Positions 10,381 through 18,477 of a stretch of DNA of 64,000 nucleotides are shown here, in pieces. How positions within the stretch are numbered: position 1 is the first letter of the stretch; the number at the start of each line of letters is the position of its first letter. The position numbers and the translations under genes were made by a program. The notes beneath the pieces were generated by a model that saw only the letters and a list, made by a program, of their open reading frames with translations, made no database searches and was not told the origin of the DNA. Location of the stretch: NCBI RefSeq assembly GCF_000739915.1, contig NZ_BBJT01000005.1:62001-126000 (forward strand), read 5' to 3'. The stretch comes from Paenibacillus chitinolyticus NBRC 15660 (lineage in GTDB: Bacteria; Bacillota; Bacilli; Paenibacillales; NBRC-103111).

Positions 10381-10605
10381 TTAGCCGTTCAAAGCCCGCG
10401 TCCCTTGATTGATTTCCGGTTCGTTCGTTATGCTGTTAGGGTTGTTGCTTATACCTCCGAAGCTGTCGCCCGGCGAAAACGATGCGGCTCCGCCGCTCAT
10501 TTTGTTGTTGCTTGACATTACGATAAAAGCGGCATTTCCGATTTGAACGTTGGAACTGTTAGAGACACTGTTGATTTTGATATTCCCGATAATTGAACCC
10601 ACCAT
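10381..10605 (-). CDS. GerPA/GerPF-family spore germination protein
   Basis: A 74-residue protein beginning MVGSIIGNIKINSVSNSSNV, with the N-terminal INSVSNSSNVQIG signature and the Gly/Ser/Asn-rich SPGD tail of the GerPA/GerPF family. Those small proteins are made in the mother cell and help nutrients reach germinant receptors through the spore coat. I chose the ATG at 10605 because GGAGGGGG lies just upstream. It is a lone gene here rather than a six-gene gerP operon, so the exact paralogue (PA, PF or a stand-alone homologue) is not assigned. It faces the same way as addB and lies upstream of it. Confidence 0.8.
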   Translation of the reverse strand: MVGSIIGNIKINSVSNSSNVQIGNAAFIVMSSNNKMSGGAASFSPGDSFGGISNNPNSITNEPEINQGTRALNG

Positions 10606-10730
10606 CCGAACCCCCTCCAAACCAGACTGACCGTGTTTCATTCTATGTATAAGAGGGCCCAAGTGTCACTTTCCCGCTTTATTCCCTTCCGGATGGAGAG
10701 GCGCTTTGGCGGATAGGTTTTTTTTCGCAC

Positions 10731-10757
10731 CAAAAAAGGCGGTCCGAAGACCGCCCT
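10731..10757 (-). terminator. Intrinsic terminator after the GNAT gene
   Basis: On the minus strand a 7-bp GC stem (GGCGGTC/GACCGCC, 10738-10755) with a TTCG loop is followed by six T residues. It lies about 65 bases after the stop of the GNAT gene ending at 10822. Confidence 0.85.
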
Positions 10758-10821
10758 TCTCATCACGTTTGCCGGGAGATACGCAGACACGCGTCCCGTT
10801 ACCAGTAAGGAACGCTTCCGC

Positions 10822-11295
10822 TTACTCTTCCTCTTTCGGCTCTGCCTCGTAGCGGCAGACGAATCTTTCCGTGCCGGGGTATTTCTCTCCCAGCGAACTT
10901 ACCGTAAAGCCGATGCTGCGGTAAAAATCGACGGCGTCCTCGTCCGTCTCCGCCACGATTTCCCGGGGCTTTTTCAGCTGGATCAGCTCCAGGATCTGTC
11001 CCCGGCCGTAACCGGCCCCCCTGCACTCCGGATCCACGACCAAGTGGTGGATCGTCAGAGTCCCTTCCGCATCCGTCGAAAAGCCGACCAGCCCGATAAG
11101 GTCTCCTTCCGATTCGTATCCGTACAGCTCGCGCCCGGGTGCCTGCCCGTAGAACCTCACCGCTTCTTCCACGGATTCAGGGTCCGGAAACACGGCATAG
11201 CCCAGCAGTTCCCTGATTTTTTCCTGATCCGTTTGCGATTTTATTTTTTGAGCATGGAAATCCCTCCATTTGTAGTCCGAATCATTCCATAACAT
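10822..11295 (-). CDS. GNAT-family N-acetyltransferase, probable frameshift near the start
   Basis: The frame encodes a GNAT acyltransferase: the core TIHHLVVDPECRGAGYGRGQ carries the acetyl-CoA-binding R/Q-x-x-G-x-G/A loop, followed by DEDAVDFYRSIGFTV, the usual beta5-alpha4 end of the fold. The substrate is unknown. The start is odd. A well-placed GGAGGG and ATG at 11255 lead only to Met-Leu-Lys-Lys and a TAA, while the acetyltransferase frame has no good start; its nearest ATG (11295, used here) lacks a ribosome binding site. One extra A in the A6 run at 11244-11249 would join the well-placed ATG to the GNAT frame (MLKKIKSQT...). This could be a true mutation, a sequencing error or slippage at the A run. 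Confidence 0.75.
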   Translation of the reverse strand: MLWNDSDYKWRDFHAQKIKSQTDQEKIRELLGYAVFPDPESVEEAVRFYGQAPGRELYGYESEGDLIGLVGFSTDAEGTLTIHHLVVDPECRGAGYGRGQILELIQLKKPREIVAETDEDAVDFYRSIGFTVSSLGEKYPGTERFVCRYEAEPKEEE

Positions 11296-11318
11296 TCTGT
11301 GTATAGGGCCTATCCCGT

Positions 11319-12242
11319 TTACCCGATGTAAGGCAGGAGGTAAATGACAAGCGTGACCGTAAACATTCTGAGTACGGTAGACATAAACACGGCCTGCGAA
11401 GAAAACTCCGGCTCGTTGTCGTACTCGACCGCCAGCAGAACACTGCTGAGGGAGGTCGGCACGGCGCAGGACAAGACAAGCGCTTGCGCCATCACGCCAT
11501 GAAGCCCCAGCAGCCAGACGACGCCCAAACCGATCAGCGGACCCATGCACAGCCGCAGGAAATTCGACCAGAGCACGTCGGAGAACCGGAAGGCCCACTT
11601 CATGCCGCCGAGCTGGACACCCAGGGTGAGCAGAGCCGTCGCCATAAAGCCGTCCGCGATATAGTGCAGCGGAATACTAAGCGGCTGGGGCACCGCAATC
11701 TGATAATGCCGCAGAACGAAGGCGAGCGGAATCATGTAAATCGTCGGCAGGTAAGCGACCGTTTTCAATATTTCTTTCCAACTGCTCTTATGGGCGTTAA
11801 CGTTGTAAACACCGAGCGTATTGGGCAGCAGATTCTGCATCATCATCACGATCATCTGCACGGACAAGGTTAACGCATCCCCGACAAATACCATCTGATT
11901 GAGCGGAATCGCGTAATTGGCGCTGTTGTAAAAAATGATGCTGTTGCGCATGGCTCCTTTCATTCCGCCCTTGTACCTGCGGATGCGCACGAACAATTCG
12001 GTCATCACGGAAATGGCCGTGAAAAACAGCAGGAAGAACAAAAGCACCTGACCGAGAATCGCCACGGATAACTCCGATTCGTACAGCTTGACGAAAACAA
12101 GCGCAGGAGCAAATACGTAAAAATTCAACTTCGACAACGTCTTGATATCCAGGCGGAACGCACGGAACATCGCCGCACCGATCAGAATCATTACCGCCAG
12201 CGGCACGATATTGTTGAGAAAGATATGTATAAAATAGGTCAT
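11319..12242 (-). CDS. AEC-family (auxin efflux carrier-like) transporter
   Basis: A 307-residue hydrophobic protein with about ten membrane segments, split into two halves of five by a loop near residue 150. The opening FLNNIVPLAVMILIGAAMFRA and the later VVWLLGLHGVMAQALVLSCAVPTS are typical of the AEC permease family, whose bacterial members export or take up small carboxylates. The substrate cannot be read from sequence. It precedes the GNAT gene on the same strand by a short gap and is divergent from the secreted-protein gene at 12365. Confidence 0.85.
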   Translation of the reverse strand: MTYFIHIFLNNIVPLAVMILIGAAMFRAFRLDIKTLSKLNFYVFAPALVFVKLYESELSVAILGQVLLFFLLFFTAISVMTELFVRIRRYKGGMKGAMRNSIIFYNSANYAIPLNQMVFVGDALTLSVQMIVMMMQNLLPNTLGVYNVNAHKSSWKEILKTVAYLPTIYMIPLAFVLRHYQIAVPQPLSIPLHYIADGFMATALLTLGVQLGGMKWAFRFSDVLWSNFLRLCMGPLIGLGVVWLLGLHGVMAQALVLSCAVPTSLSSVLLAVEYDNEPEFSSQAVFMSTVLRMFTVTLVIYLLPYIG

Positions 12243-12364
12243 GCTTTCATCACTTCTCGTCAGTTAGTCGGGAAAGAAAAATCAGACAACCAAACCTATA
12301 TATGGTAAAATAGACAAGAACAATCGAAATCGGTTCCCTTATAAGTGAGAAAGGAGGTAAACGA

Positions 12365-12718
12365 ATGAAAAGAATCGTCGTCCTGATCTTTGCCGCTTTT
12401 TTCGCTTTTTCCGCCAACGCATCGGCAGCCTATACGGCCGTCTCCCAAGACCTGTACGTCAGCCAGGCCGCGCCGCACAAAGCGAGCATAGGACTGTGGA
12501 GCACAACGAACGAGGTCGTCCAGATAACGGTTTATTCGAAGAGCCCGAACGGACAGTTGAGCCCCCTCTACTCCAAAAACGTAGCTATCGGTCCGGCCGT
12601 GGCAAGCCCGGTAGAATTTTCCGTAGGTTACTTATCCCCGGGAACGTACGTTATTAAAGGAGAGTTCCCAGGCAGTTACGGCAGCTTGGGTCCCGTCAGT
12701 CTTTATCCCTCATTTTAA
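12365..12718 (+). CDS. Small secreted protein of unknown function
   Basis: A 117-residue protein with a clear signal peptide (MKR, a hydrophobic stretch through about residue 18, and ANASAA as a likely signal peptidase I site). The mature part of about 95 residues is rich in Ser, Gly, Val and Tyr, has no cysteine, and looks like a small beta-sandwich (alternating stretches such as EVVQITVYSKSPNG and SPGTYVIKGEFPGS). AAAGGAGGT sits just upstream of the ATG and a strong terminator follows, so it is a single-gene unit. I do not recognise a family. Confidence 0.8.
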   Translation: MKRIVVLIFAAFFAFSANASAAYTAVSQDLYVSQAAPHKASIGLWSTTNEVVQITVYSKSPNGQLSPLYSKNVAIGPAVASPVEFSVGYLSPGTYVIKGEFPGSYGSLGPVSLYPSF

Positions 12719-12738
12719 ACAGGCACGTGAAAACGCAG

Positions 12739-12773
12739 CAACCACTGATCGTTTCTCAGTGGTTGTTTTTTTG
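12739..12773 (+). terminator. Intrinsic terminator of the secreted-protein gene
   Basis: A 9-bp perfect stem (AACCACTGA/TCAGTGGTT, 12740-12764) is followed by G and a T run. Confidence 0.9.
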
Positions 12774-12785
12774 TTTTCGCTGTTT

Positions 12786-13067
12786 TTAGTCGGCCTTAAG
12801 CGCTCTTCCCTTTTCATCGAGAAAAAATTTCGCCTTCCGGACGGTATCTTCTTTGACCATAACCACTCTTCTGACCGAAGGGTCGGATTTATCGACTTTC
12901 GTTTCCCAGCCGTCCGTATTCACCAGCTCTAAAATCTCGTCCAGGCTCATGGATTTATATCCGTAAAAGCCGCTTAGTCCGGCCCATTCTTTCAAAAGGA
13001 CCTTAACCCGGTAATCCAACTTGTCCAGCGACTCGCTATCTGCGTTCTTTCTTTTACCCATCTTCAT
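12786..13067 (-). CDS. Small hypothetical protein
   Basis: A short charged protein of 93 residues starting MKMGKRKN, with no membrane segment, signal or cysteine. AGGGGAG lies upstream of two candidate ATGs (13067 and 13061): spacing is three bases for the first and nine for the second, so initiation may be at the second. The C-terminal half (a run of Lys, Asp and Val ending in FFLDEKGRALKAD) may be a small alpha/beta domain. I do not recognise a family. It follows the nuclease gene on the same strand after about 50 bases and may share its transcript. Confidence 0.6.
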   Translation of the reverse strand: MKMGKRKNADSESLDKLDYRVKVLLKEWAGLSGFYGYKSMSLDEILELVNTDGWETKVDKSDPSVRRVVMVKEDTVRKAKFFLDEKGRALKAD

Positions 13068-13115
13068 TAACTCCCCTGTGTGCAAATTAAAATCCGTCAA
13101 TGATGTTCCGACTCT

Positions 13116-13574
13116 TCACTTTACCACGATCTCGACCCGCGTTCCATCGGGAAGTTTATCTAGCTGATTGCCGATCCAAGATCCGGCCCCCCGGTTGTCC
13201 GAAGGTTTGATGTAAGCGATATCCGCTCCCTTGCCGCCTTCCGCGCACATCGCCATCGGCCATTCGTCGCGGTCGTAATTTTTTTTGGTCGCGACACCGG
13301 CCAGGGACTGCCTGCGGTTCTCCTCGGCTCCCTTCCGGTCGATCGTGCAGACGGACGAAGCTCCTTTTGCAATCGCGTCTTTGATGTGCTTAGCGGTTTC
13401 GGGATACTTGTCGCTCGGGAAATAGATCGTCTGGTCGGCAGAAGTGCTCTTGCCCGTCTCGCCGTCGAACAATCCGAGGCTTTTAGCGACGACCGAGACG
13501 AGTACAATCAGCAGAAAAAGAAAAATCGAGGCCGTTTTCTTGTTCTTCTTTCGTTTTTTGTTCATGGTGTCCAT
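13116..13574 (-). CDS. NucA/NucB-type extracellular deoxyribonuclease
   Basis: A 152-residue protein with a Lys-rich start, one hydrophobic segment (about residues 13-30) and a mature domain containing the NucB signature: [14 protein letters not shown] followed by the C-terminal [19 protein letters not shown]. In Bacillus, NucB is a secreted, non-specific endonuclease made during sporulation that degrades extracellular DNA and disperses biofilm. No clear signal-peptidase cleavage site is evident after the hydrophobic segment, so it may stay anchored. The DRDEWP motif carries the expected catalytic acidic residues. Start codons at 13574 or 13565 are both possible; neither has a strong ribosome binding site. 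Confidence 0.85.
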   Translation of the reverse strand: MDTMNKKRKKNKKTASIFLFLLIVLVSVVAKSLGLFDGETGKSTSADQTIYFPSDKYPETAKHIKDAIAKGASSVCTIDRKGAEENRRQSLAGVATKKNYDRDEWPMAMCAEGGKGADIAYIKPSDNRGAGSWIGNQLDKLPDGTRVEIVVK

Positions 13575-13633
13575 CCGTATTCTATGTAGTGGCTATCCTT
13601 GCCATTGTATCATACAAACGCGCTTTCCGGACG

Positions 13634-13672
13634 CAAAAAAACCGCCGCAGGGCTTCGCCCCGCGCGGTTTAA
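13634..13672 (-). terminator. Intrinsic terminator after the DinB-like gene
   Basis: On the minus strand a GC-rich inverted repeat (AAACCGC...GCGGTTT with an inner GGGC/GCCC arm) ends in seven T residues just after the DinB-like stop. Confidence 0.8.
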
Positions 13673-13688
13673 TCCCGTCAGCCGCCGC

Positions 13689-14222
13689 TTATCGGCGGTT
13701 GGCTGCGCGGATTCTTTTGAGCTGATTGACGTGGACCGTCTCGTGGATGGCGATAAAATGCGCCCACTGGGCGGCGTTCATTTCAAAACCCGCCGGATGC
13801 GGAAACAGAAGATCGTTGGTGTTCCGTTCGGCCAGCTTCGGGATGAGCGCCTTCGTCGCCGCTCGCACTTCATCCAGCATTTGCAGCGCTTCTTCGTAAG
13901 ATGAGGCGCCCGTAGGCCGGGCCGGGTCCGGAGCCTCGATCTTCCGGCCGATAATTCCGCTGGCTTGCAGAATGCCCATCACGTCCGTCGCCTTCTCGTC
14001 CAGCGGCTCGGAAGGTCCGGCCGGCGTTTGGCCCACAACCTGCTTAAGCTGATACAGGATCATTCCTTCCAGCTTCGCCAGATGCTCCACCACTTCGGTC
14101 ACATTCCAGCCGTCCGGCTTCTCGCGGAGCTGCTTTTCGTCCGGGCCGAACGAATTCAGAACTTCCGTAAGCTGGCGGCGCACATTATCCATATAAGGCA
14201 CAATATCTTTAAAGGTTACCAA
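13689..14222 (-). CDS. DinB-family protein (four-helix metal-binding fold)
   Basis: A 177-residue protein of the DinB/YfiT superfamily. Visible are the helical start FKDIVPYMDNVRRQLTEVLN, the WNVTEVVEHLAKLE stretch with a histidine metal ligand, and the C-terminal AHFIAIHETVHVNQLKRI, where two further histidines complete the triad. The family includes thiol-S-transferases and damage-inducible proteins; the activity here is unknown. The start is inferred as TTG at 14222 because GGAGGGG lies six bases upstream, whereas no ATG in the upstream frame has such a site. It has its own terminator downstream. Confidence 0.82.
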   Translation of the reverse strand: MVTFKDIVPYMDNVRRQLTEVLNSFGPDEKQLREKPDGWNVTEVVEHLAKLEGMILYQLKQVVGQTPAGPSEPLDEKATDVMGILQASGIIGRKIEAPDPARPTGASSYEEALQMLDEVRAATKALIPKLAERNTNDLLFPHPAGFEMNAAQWAHFIAIHETVHVNQLKRIRAANRR

Positions 14223-14300
14223 ACTAATCCCCTCCGGGTCTCGCGTTGTTCCGCTCGTCTGTATGCTTTTCCTTTTATTGTACCATGCCGCATACCGGAA

Positions 14301-14333
14301 TAAAAAAAGCCGGAGACCGCGGTCAGCGGCTCC
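14301..14333 (-). terminator. Intrinsic terminator overlapping the methyltransferase stop
   Basis: On the minus strand an inverted repeat (AGCCG...CGGCT enclosing the palindrome GACCGCGGTC) is followed by seven T residues. Its 5' arm overlaps the last codons of the gene ending at 14323. Confidence 0.75.
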
Positions 14334-15687
14334 GTACTTCAAAGATGGCAAACTTCAGATAATTTCCTTCGTCGACCCCGAGCAGGCGCGGATGATCTTT
14401 GCCCGCGGCGCGGAATTCGACCAGCCGGAGTATCTTCCCGGCATCGACGGCGGCCGCATGGACAGTCTCCAGGAACAGCTCCGGCGCCATGTGGTACGAG
14501 CAGGAAGCCGTCACCAGATAGCCGCCTTCGTTGACCAGCTTCATCCCGTGCAGGTTAATGTCCTTGTAGCCGCGGCAGGCGCCCTCGACGGCGCTGCGCG
14601 TCTTCGCAAAGGCCGGCGGATCGAGAATGACAACGTCCCACGTCCGTCCTTCTCCGACCGGTTTGGAGGTATCGACCTTCGCGCCTTGTCCGGCCAGCGA
14701 TCTCTGGCGCCGTTCCTCGACTCCCTTCACCTGTCTGCGCAGGTATTCGAAAGCGTCCGCCACGACGAACTCGACCCGGTCTTCGAATCCGTTCAGCTTG
14801 ACGTTCGTACGGGCGCTCTCCACCGCATGCTCGGAAATGTCCAGGCAGGTCACTTTCTTCGCCCCGTATTTGCACGCATGCAGCGTGAAGCTGCCGGTAT
14901 GCGAGAAACATTCGAGCACCGTGGCCCCGTCCCAGTACGGAAACGTGACGACTTTGCCGTTCGCGTTAACCGGCAGCCGCTGCATCCGCCCCTCGTGGTC
15001 CACCTCACGGACGGCGATGCCGCTTTCGGCTCCCCAGCCCTTCATAAGCGGCTCGGTTGCCGCGCGGTTTTCCCTCTGGTCGAAGAAATAGCCCGTCTTC
15101 TGTCCCTGCTCGATATCGACTTCGATATGAAGACCGTTCTCGAGAATGCGGACGTAACGCGGACATTCCCCGTAAAGCGCACCCGTGGTCTGCGTCAGAC
15201 CCTCCAGCTCTCTCACCGGCACGTCGCTGCGCTCGTAAATGCCCTGCGGCGCGAACACTTCCACCAAAGCCGCCGTAATCGCTTCCCGGCACACATCCAT
15301 GCCGAGCGTCAAAATCTGCACCACAAGGACGTCCGCAAATTTATCGACGGTAAGCCCGGGCAGAAAATCCGCTTCCCCGTACACGAGACGGTAAGAATCC
15401 GAATCGTGCAAAAACCGCGCCCGGTGTCTGGCGCAGCGCCCGAAACGCTCGACAAAAAACTCCTTCGTCATCGCTTCAAGCGGTTTATAACTGACTACCC
15501 GTCCGGTAATCTGGGACTTCGGATTGTAGTAAGCCGACGCGAGCGGCTGCCCCGCATGGGTCCGCACTTCCACGACCTGTCCGGGAACGGGCTCGCCTTC
15601 CACGCGTTCGATTTCGCTTGCGAAAATCCAGGGATGGCCCTGTTCAAGCCGTTTTTTTCTTTTTTTCTGTAAGACGATTGCTGCCAT
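14323..15687 (-). CDS. Class I SAM-dependent 23S rRNA methyltransferase (RlmI/RlmQ-like)
   Basis: A 454-residue RNA methyltransferase with an N-terminal PUA-type domain (QGHPWIFASEIERVEGEP, about residues 15-80) and a C-terminal Rossmann domain. Motif I is TVLECFSHTGSFTLHA, followed by VTCLDISEHAVE, the acidic motif VVADAFEYL and the catalytic DPPAFAKTRS. The layout matches RlmI (YccW) of enterobacteria, which methylates C5 of a 23S cytidine, and YwbD/RlmQ-type proteins of Bacillus, which modify a 23S guanosine; sequence alone does not say which base. I chose the ATG at 15687 because AGGAAGGAG lies upstream; in-frame extension to 15711 lacks such a site. Confidence 0.9.
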   Translation of the reverse strand: MAAIVLQKKRKKRLEQGHPWIFASEIERVEGEPVPGQVVEVRTHAGQPLASAYYNPKSQITGRVVSYKPLEAMTKEFFVERFGRCARHRARFLHDSDSYRLVYGEADFLPGLTVDKFADVLVVQILTLGMDVCREAITAALVEVFAPQGIYERSDVPVRELEGLTQTTGALYGECPRYVRILENGLHIEVDIEQGQKTGYFFDQRENRAATEPLMKGWGAESGIAVREVDHEGRMQRLPVNANGKVVTFPYWDGATVLECFSHTGSFTLHACKYGAKKVTCLDISEHAVESARTNVKLNGFEDRVEFVVADAFEYLRRQVKGVEERRQRSLAGQGAKVDTSKPVGEGRTWDVVILDPPAFAKTRSAVEGACRGYKDINLHGMKLVNEGGYLVTASCSYHMAPELFLETVHAAAVDAGKILRLVEFRAAGKDHPRLLGVDEGNYLKFAIFEVRSR

Positions 15688-15849
15688 TGTAAGGCTCCTT
15701 CCTCCTGCCAAAACCCCCGTCCTGCCTGGACGGGAAGCACATCAAATCAATCGGGGCGGGCGGGGTGCTTGTCATGCCCTCCGCCGCCCGCTCATATACT
15801 GCTAAGACAACCCCGTTCTACGCGGAATATGATTAAAGGAGCAGGACCT

Positions 15850-17118
15850 ATGTGGCTATCACTGGCTCTCCCCCTACTCGCAGGGCTGTCTGTCTTCTTA
15901 TTCGGGATGAAAATGATGGAGCTGGCCTTAAACCAGCTGGCCGGTCCCCATATATACCGGTTTCTCGAAACCGCCACCCGGACGCCGGCCCACGGCCTCG
16001 TCACCGGAACCGCGCTGACGGCGCTGCTCCAAAGCAGCAGCGCCGTCACGGTGATCTCGATCGGCCTGGTCAACGCCGGCGTCCTGACTTTCCCGAGAAC
16101 GCTCGGCATCATTCTCGGCACGAACATCGGCACGTGCCTGACGACCGAGCTGATCGGGCTGAACCTCGGCGCAGCCGCGCTGCCTCTGCTGCTGGCGTCC
16201 AGCGCCGTGTGGCTCGCCAGCTGGATGCCGGGTCCCGGCCGTCGCCAAGCGGGCGCGGGCGGGGCAGCCGTCGCCGGAAACAGGCCCGGGGGCTCCGCTT
16301 CCGGCGACGCAAAGACGGGCCCTGCCGGTAGTCCGGCGCCGGCTTTGCGAAGCGGCGGTACCCGGGAGGGACGGCCTGCAGGCTCTGCGCGTACAGACGG
16401 AGGCCTCGCAGCCGGTTCTCGCCCGGCCCCGGACCGCGCCTGGCCGCCGGTGCGCTCGGAGACGCCCGGTTCCTCCCACGCGCATGATGTTGTCCGTCCG
16501 GATTCGAGGCCGGCCGGCGACCAAGGCCCTGCGCAGGAGCCGCCCGCCGGGCGCGGCTGGCTGCACGCCGTCCGCTATGCCGCGCTGGCCGCGGCCGGCT
16601 TCGCCCTCGTGCTGATCGGCATCCGGATCATGCAGAGCATCGGTCCGGCCCTCCAGCATCAGGGCCTGTTCGCCTGGTTTCTCGAGCAGGCCCGGGTCAG
16701 CCTGCTGTGGGGCGTCATCGCCGGCGCGGCCGTCGCCGCTCTGATCCACAGCTCCAGCGCGGTCATCGTGATGGCCATGGGCTTTGCGGCAAGCGGGGTC
16801 ATATCGCCTGAACTCGGCATCGCCGTCACCCTGGGCTCCAACGTCGGGACGTGCGTAACCGCCTGGCTCGCCAGCATCGGGGGCACGCGGGCGGGCGTGT
16901 TCGTAGCCTGGTCGCATATTTTGCTCAACGTAGGAGGCACGGTGCTCTTCTTCCCGCTGATCGGCCTGCTTCAAGAGGTCTCGTCCTGGATGAGCGCCGA
17001 TCCGTCGGCGCAAATCGCCCGCGCCCAGACTCTTTTTAACGTGGCCAGTTCACTGATTGCGCTGCCGTTCTGCTATCTCCCTTTCAGTAGGAAGAAGAAC
17101 CTGCAGCCCCGGACATGA
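15850..17118 (+). CDS. Na/Pi cotransporter family protein with a long central insert
   Basis: A membrane protein related to NptA/YjbB-type sodium-phosphate symporters. The two inverted-repeat halves each carry the family hallmark: LLQSSSAVTVISIGLVNAGV followed by LGTNIGTC, and LIHSSSAVIVMAMGFAASGV followed by LGSNVGTC. Between them lies a hydrophilic, Pro/Gly/Ala/Arg-rich stretch (about residues 125-245 from the chosen start) that is unusual. The ATG at 15850 follows AAAGGAG at nine bases; a longer frame from 15769 lacks a site. No PhoU-like C-terminal domain is present. The 3' end overlaps deoC, on the other strand, by 35 bases. Confidence 0.88.
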   Translation: MWLSLALPLLAGLSVFLFGMKMMELALNQLAGPHIYRFLETATRTPAHGLVTGTALTALLQSSSAVTVISIGLVNAGVLTFPRTLGIILGTNIGTCLTTELIGLNLGAAALPLLLASSAVWLASWMPGPGRRQAGAGGAAVAGNRPGGSASGDAKTGPAGSPAPALRSGGTREGRPAGSARTDGGLAAGSRPAPDRAWPPVRSETPGSSHAHDVVRPDSRPAGDQGPAQEPPAGRGWLHAVRYAALAAAGFALVLIGIRIMQSIGPALQHQGLFAWFLEQARVSLLWGVIAGAAVAALIHSSSAVIVMAMGFAASGVISPELGIAVTLGSNVGTCVTAWLASIGGTRAGVFVAWSHILLNVGGTVLFFPLIGLLQEVSSWMSADPSAQIARAQTLFNVASSLIALPFCYLPFSRKKNLQPRT

Positions 17119-17761
17119 GAGCGACGCCGGAGCTCATGCCCAGACGCTGCGCTCCGGCTTCTATCATGCTGCGGGCCGTTTCCAGATCGCGGACACCGCC
17201 GGAAGCTTTGACACGAACGGCTGCGGATACGGATTGCCGCATGAGACGCACGTGCTCGGCAGTCGCTCCTCCAGGTCCGAATCCGGTAGAAGTTTTCACG
17301 AAAGCGGCGCCGGCTTCTTCGGCAAGACGGCAGGCAAGTACAATCTGCTCGTCGCTCAGAAATCCCGTCTCCAGAATCACCTTCACGATCGCCCGGCCTT
17401 TCACGGCATCCACGACTTGCCGGATATCGCCCCTCACCGCTTCGGCGTTTCCTTCCAGAAGGCTGCCCACCGCCAGAACCATATCAATCTCTTCCGCTCC
17501 GGACTCCGCCGCTTTTGCCGCTTCGAAAGCTTTGACCTCCGGCAAAGACGCGCCGAGAGGAAAACCGACAACCGCGCATACTTTCACCGCGGTGCCCTGA
17601 AGCTCCTCTCTGCACAGGGGCACCCATCCGCTGTTCACACACACGCTGTAGAAGCCGAACTCCTTCGCTTCTCCGCAAAGCTTACGGATAGCGCTGCTCT
17701 GCGCTTCCGGCTTTAAGAGCGTATGATCGATATAAGACGCCAGATCGCTAATCCCTGTCAT
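17084..17761 (-). CDS. deoC: Deoxyribose-phosphate aldolase
   Basis: DeoC splits 2-deoxyribose-5-phosphate to glyceraldehyde-3-phosphate and acetaldehyde in nucleoside salvage. The 225-residue protein begins with the family-typical YIDHTLLKPEA, has VKVILETGFL, and carries the Schiff-base lysine in FVKTSTGFGPGGATAEHV, then VRVKASGGVRDLETA with the second conserved lysine. Length is normal. Its start overlaps the Nudix gene stop by four bases (ATGA), so the two are translated together. Its end runs 35 bases into the convergent Na/Pi gene. Confidence 0.97.
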   Translation of the reverse strand: MTGISDLASYIDHTLLKPEAQSSAIRKLCGEAKEFGFYSVCVNSGWVPLCREELQGTAVKVCAVVGFPLGASLPEVKAFEAAKAAESGAEEIDMVLAVGSLLEGNAEAVRGDIRQVVDAVKGRAIVKVILETGFLSDEQIVLACRLAEEAGAAFVKTSTGFGPGGATAEHVRLMRQSVSAAVRVKASGGVRDLETARSMIEAGAQRLGMSSGVALMSGAAGSSSY

Positions 17762-18192
17762 ACGAGCTTCACCTCGTATCCGAGTTTTTGCAAAGCCGCA
17801 AGCACAACCCCGTCGTTGTTATCGTATCCCGATTCCGCCTGCTTCTTCCAAGCGGTTTCCGGACTCATCCATTCCACTCCGCTGATTTCTTCTATTTGAG
17901 CCTGCAGATCGCCGCCGACCGCTTCCACCAGATAATAATGAACTTCCTTCTCCACGGTGCCATGCTCCGGATGCTCGTAACGGTACGAGATCACATCCAG
18001 CGGTTCCACGATCCGGCCCGCAATGCCCGTCTCCTCCGCGATTTCCCGCAGCGCCGTCTCCTCTATCGTTTCGCCCGGCTCCATCTTTCCTTTGGGCAGC
18101 GTCATTTTCCCGAAACGGTCCTGAATCAGCTGCACCTCCGTGCGTTCCTCCTGTTTGCGGAACACTACGCCGCCTCCCGAAATCTCCTTCAT
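17758..18192 (-). CDS. Nudix hydrolase
   Basis: A 144-residue Nudix protein with a complete Nudix box (G-x5-E-x7-REIAEETGI, in GETIEETALREIAEETGI), preceded by FGKMTLPKGKME, which resembles bacterial Ap4A hydrolase and MutT-like members. Such enzymes hydrolyse nucleoside diphosphate-linked compounds; the substrate is not determined. AAAGGATGG precedes the ATG at 18192; another in-frame ATG at 18201 has no room for a binding site. It is coupled to deoC, which suggests a shared role in nucleotide clean-up or salvage. Confidence 0.88.
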   Translation of the reverse strand: MKEISGGGVVFRKQEERTEVQLIQDRFGKMTLPKGKMEPGETIEETALREIAEETGIAGRIVEPLDVISYRYEHPEHGTVEKEVHYYLVEAVGGDLQAQIEEISGVEWMSPETAWKKQAESGYDNNDGVVLAALQKLGYEVKLV

Positions 18193-18477
18193 CGGAACCA
18201 TCCTTTCCAGCCTCCGGCCTGTGCCGGGGTCATTCTTTACATTCTAACGAATAAACAGGGAGACAAGCAACGGAAAGAAGGCGGCTGCGCTTCTTTTTTT
18301 GTGCGAGATTTCGAGGCTTTCCGGTTAGTGGAAAATTTAGAGACTTTCTTTAGATAAGATGCTTTTAAAATTATGTTTATAAAATCTTAATCTGGAATAT
18401 ATTGCTTAAAAATATTTTATTTTGTTTAATTATATATGGGTATGTTGCCCAAATTTAGATTTTACAGGAGGTAACTT

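Noticed and set aside
14263-15672. 469-codon plus-strand ORF opposite the rRNA methyltransferase
   Set aside because: Antisense shadow; the minus-strand frame has PUA and SAM-binding motifs.
18274-18300. Terminator-like hairpin on the plus strand upstream of the Nudix gene
   Set aside because: AAGAAG/CTTCTT with a T7 run looks like a terminator, but no plus-strand gene leads into it; left unassigned.
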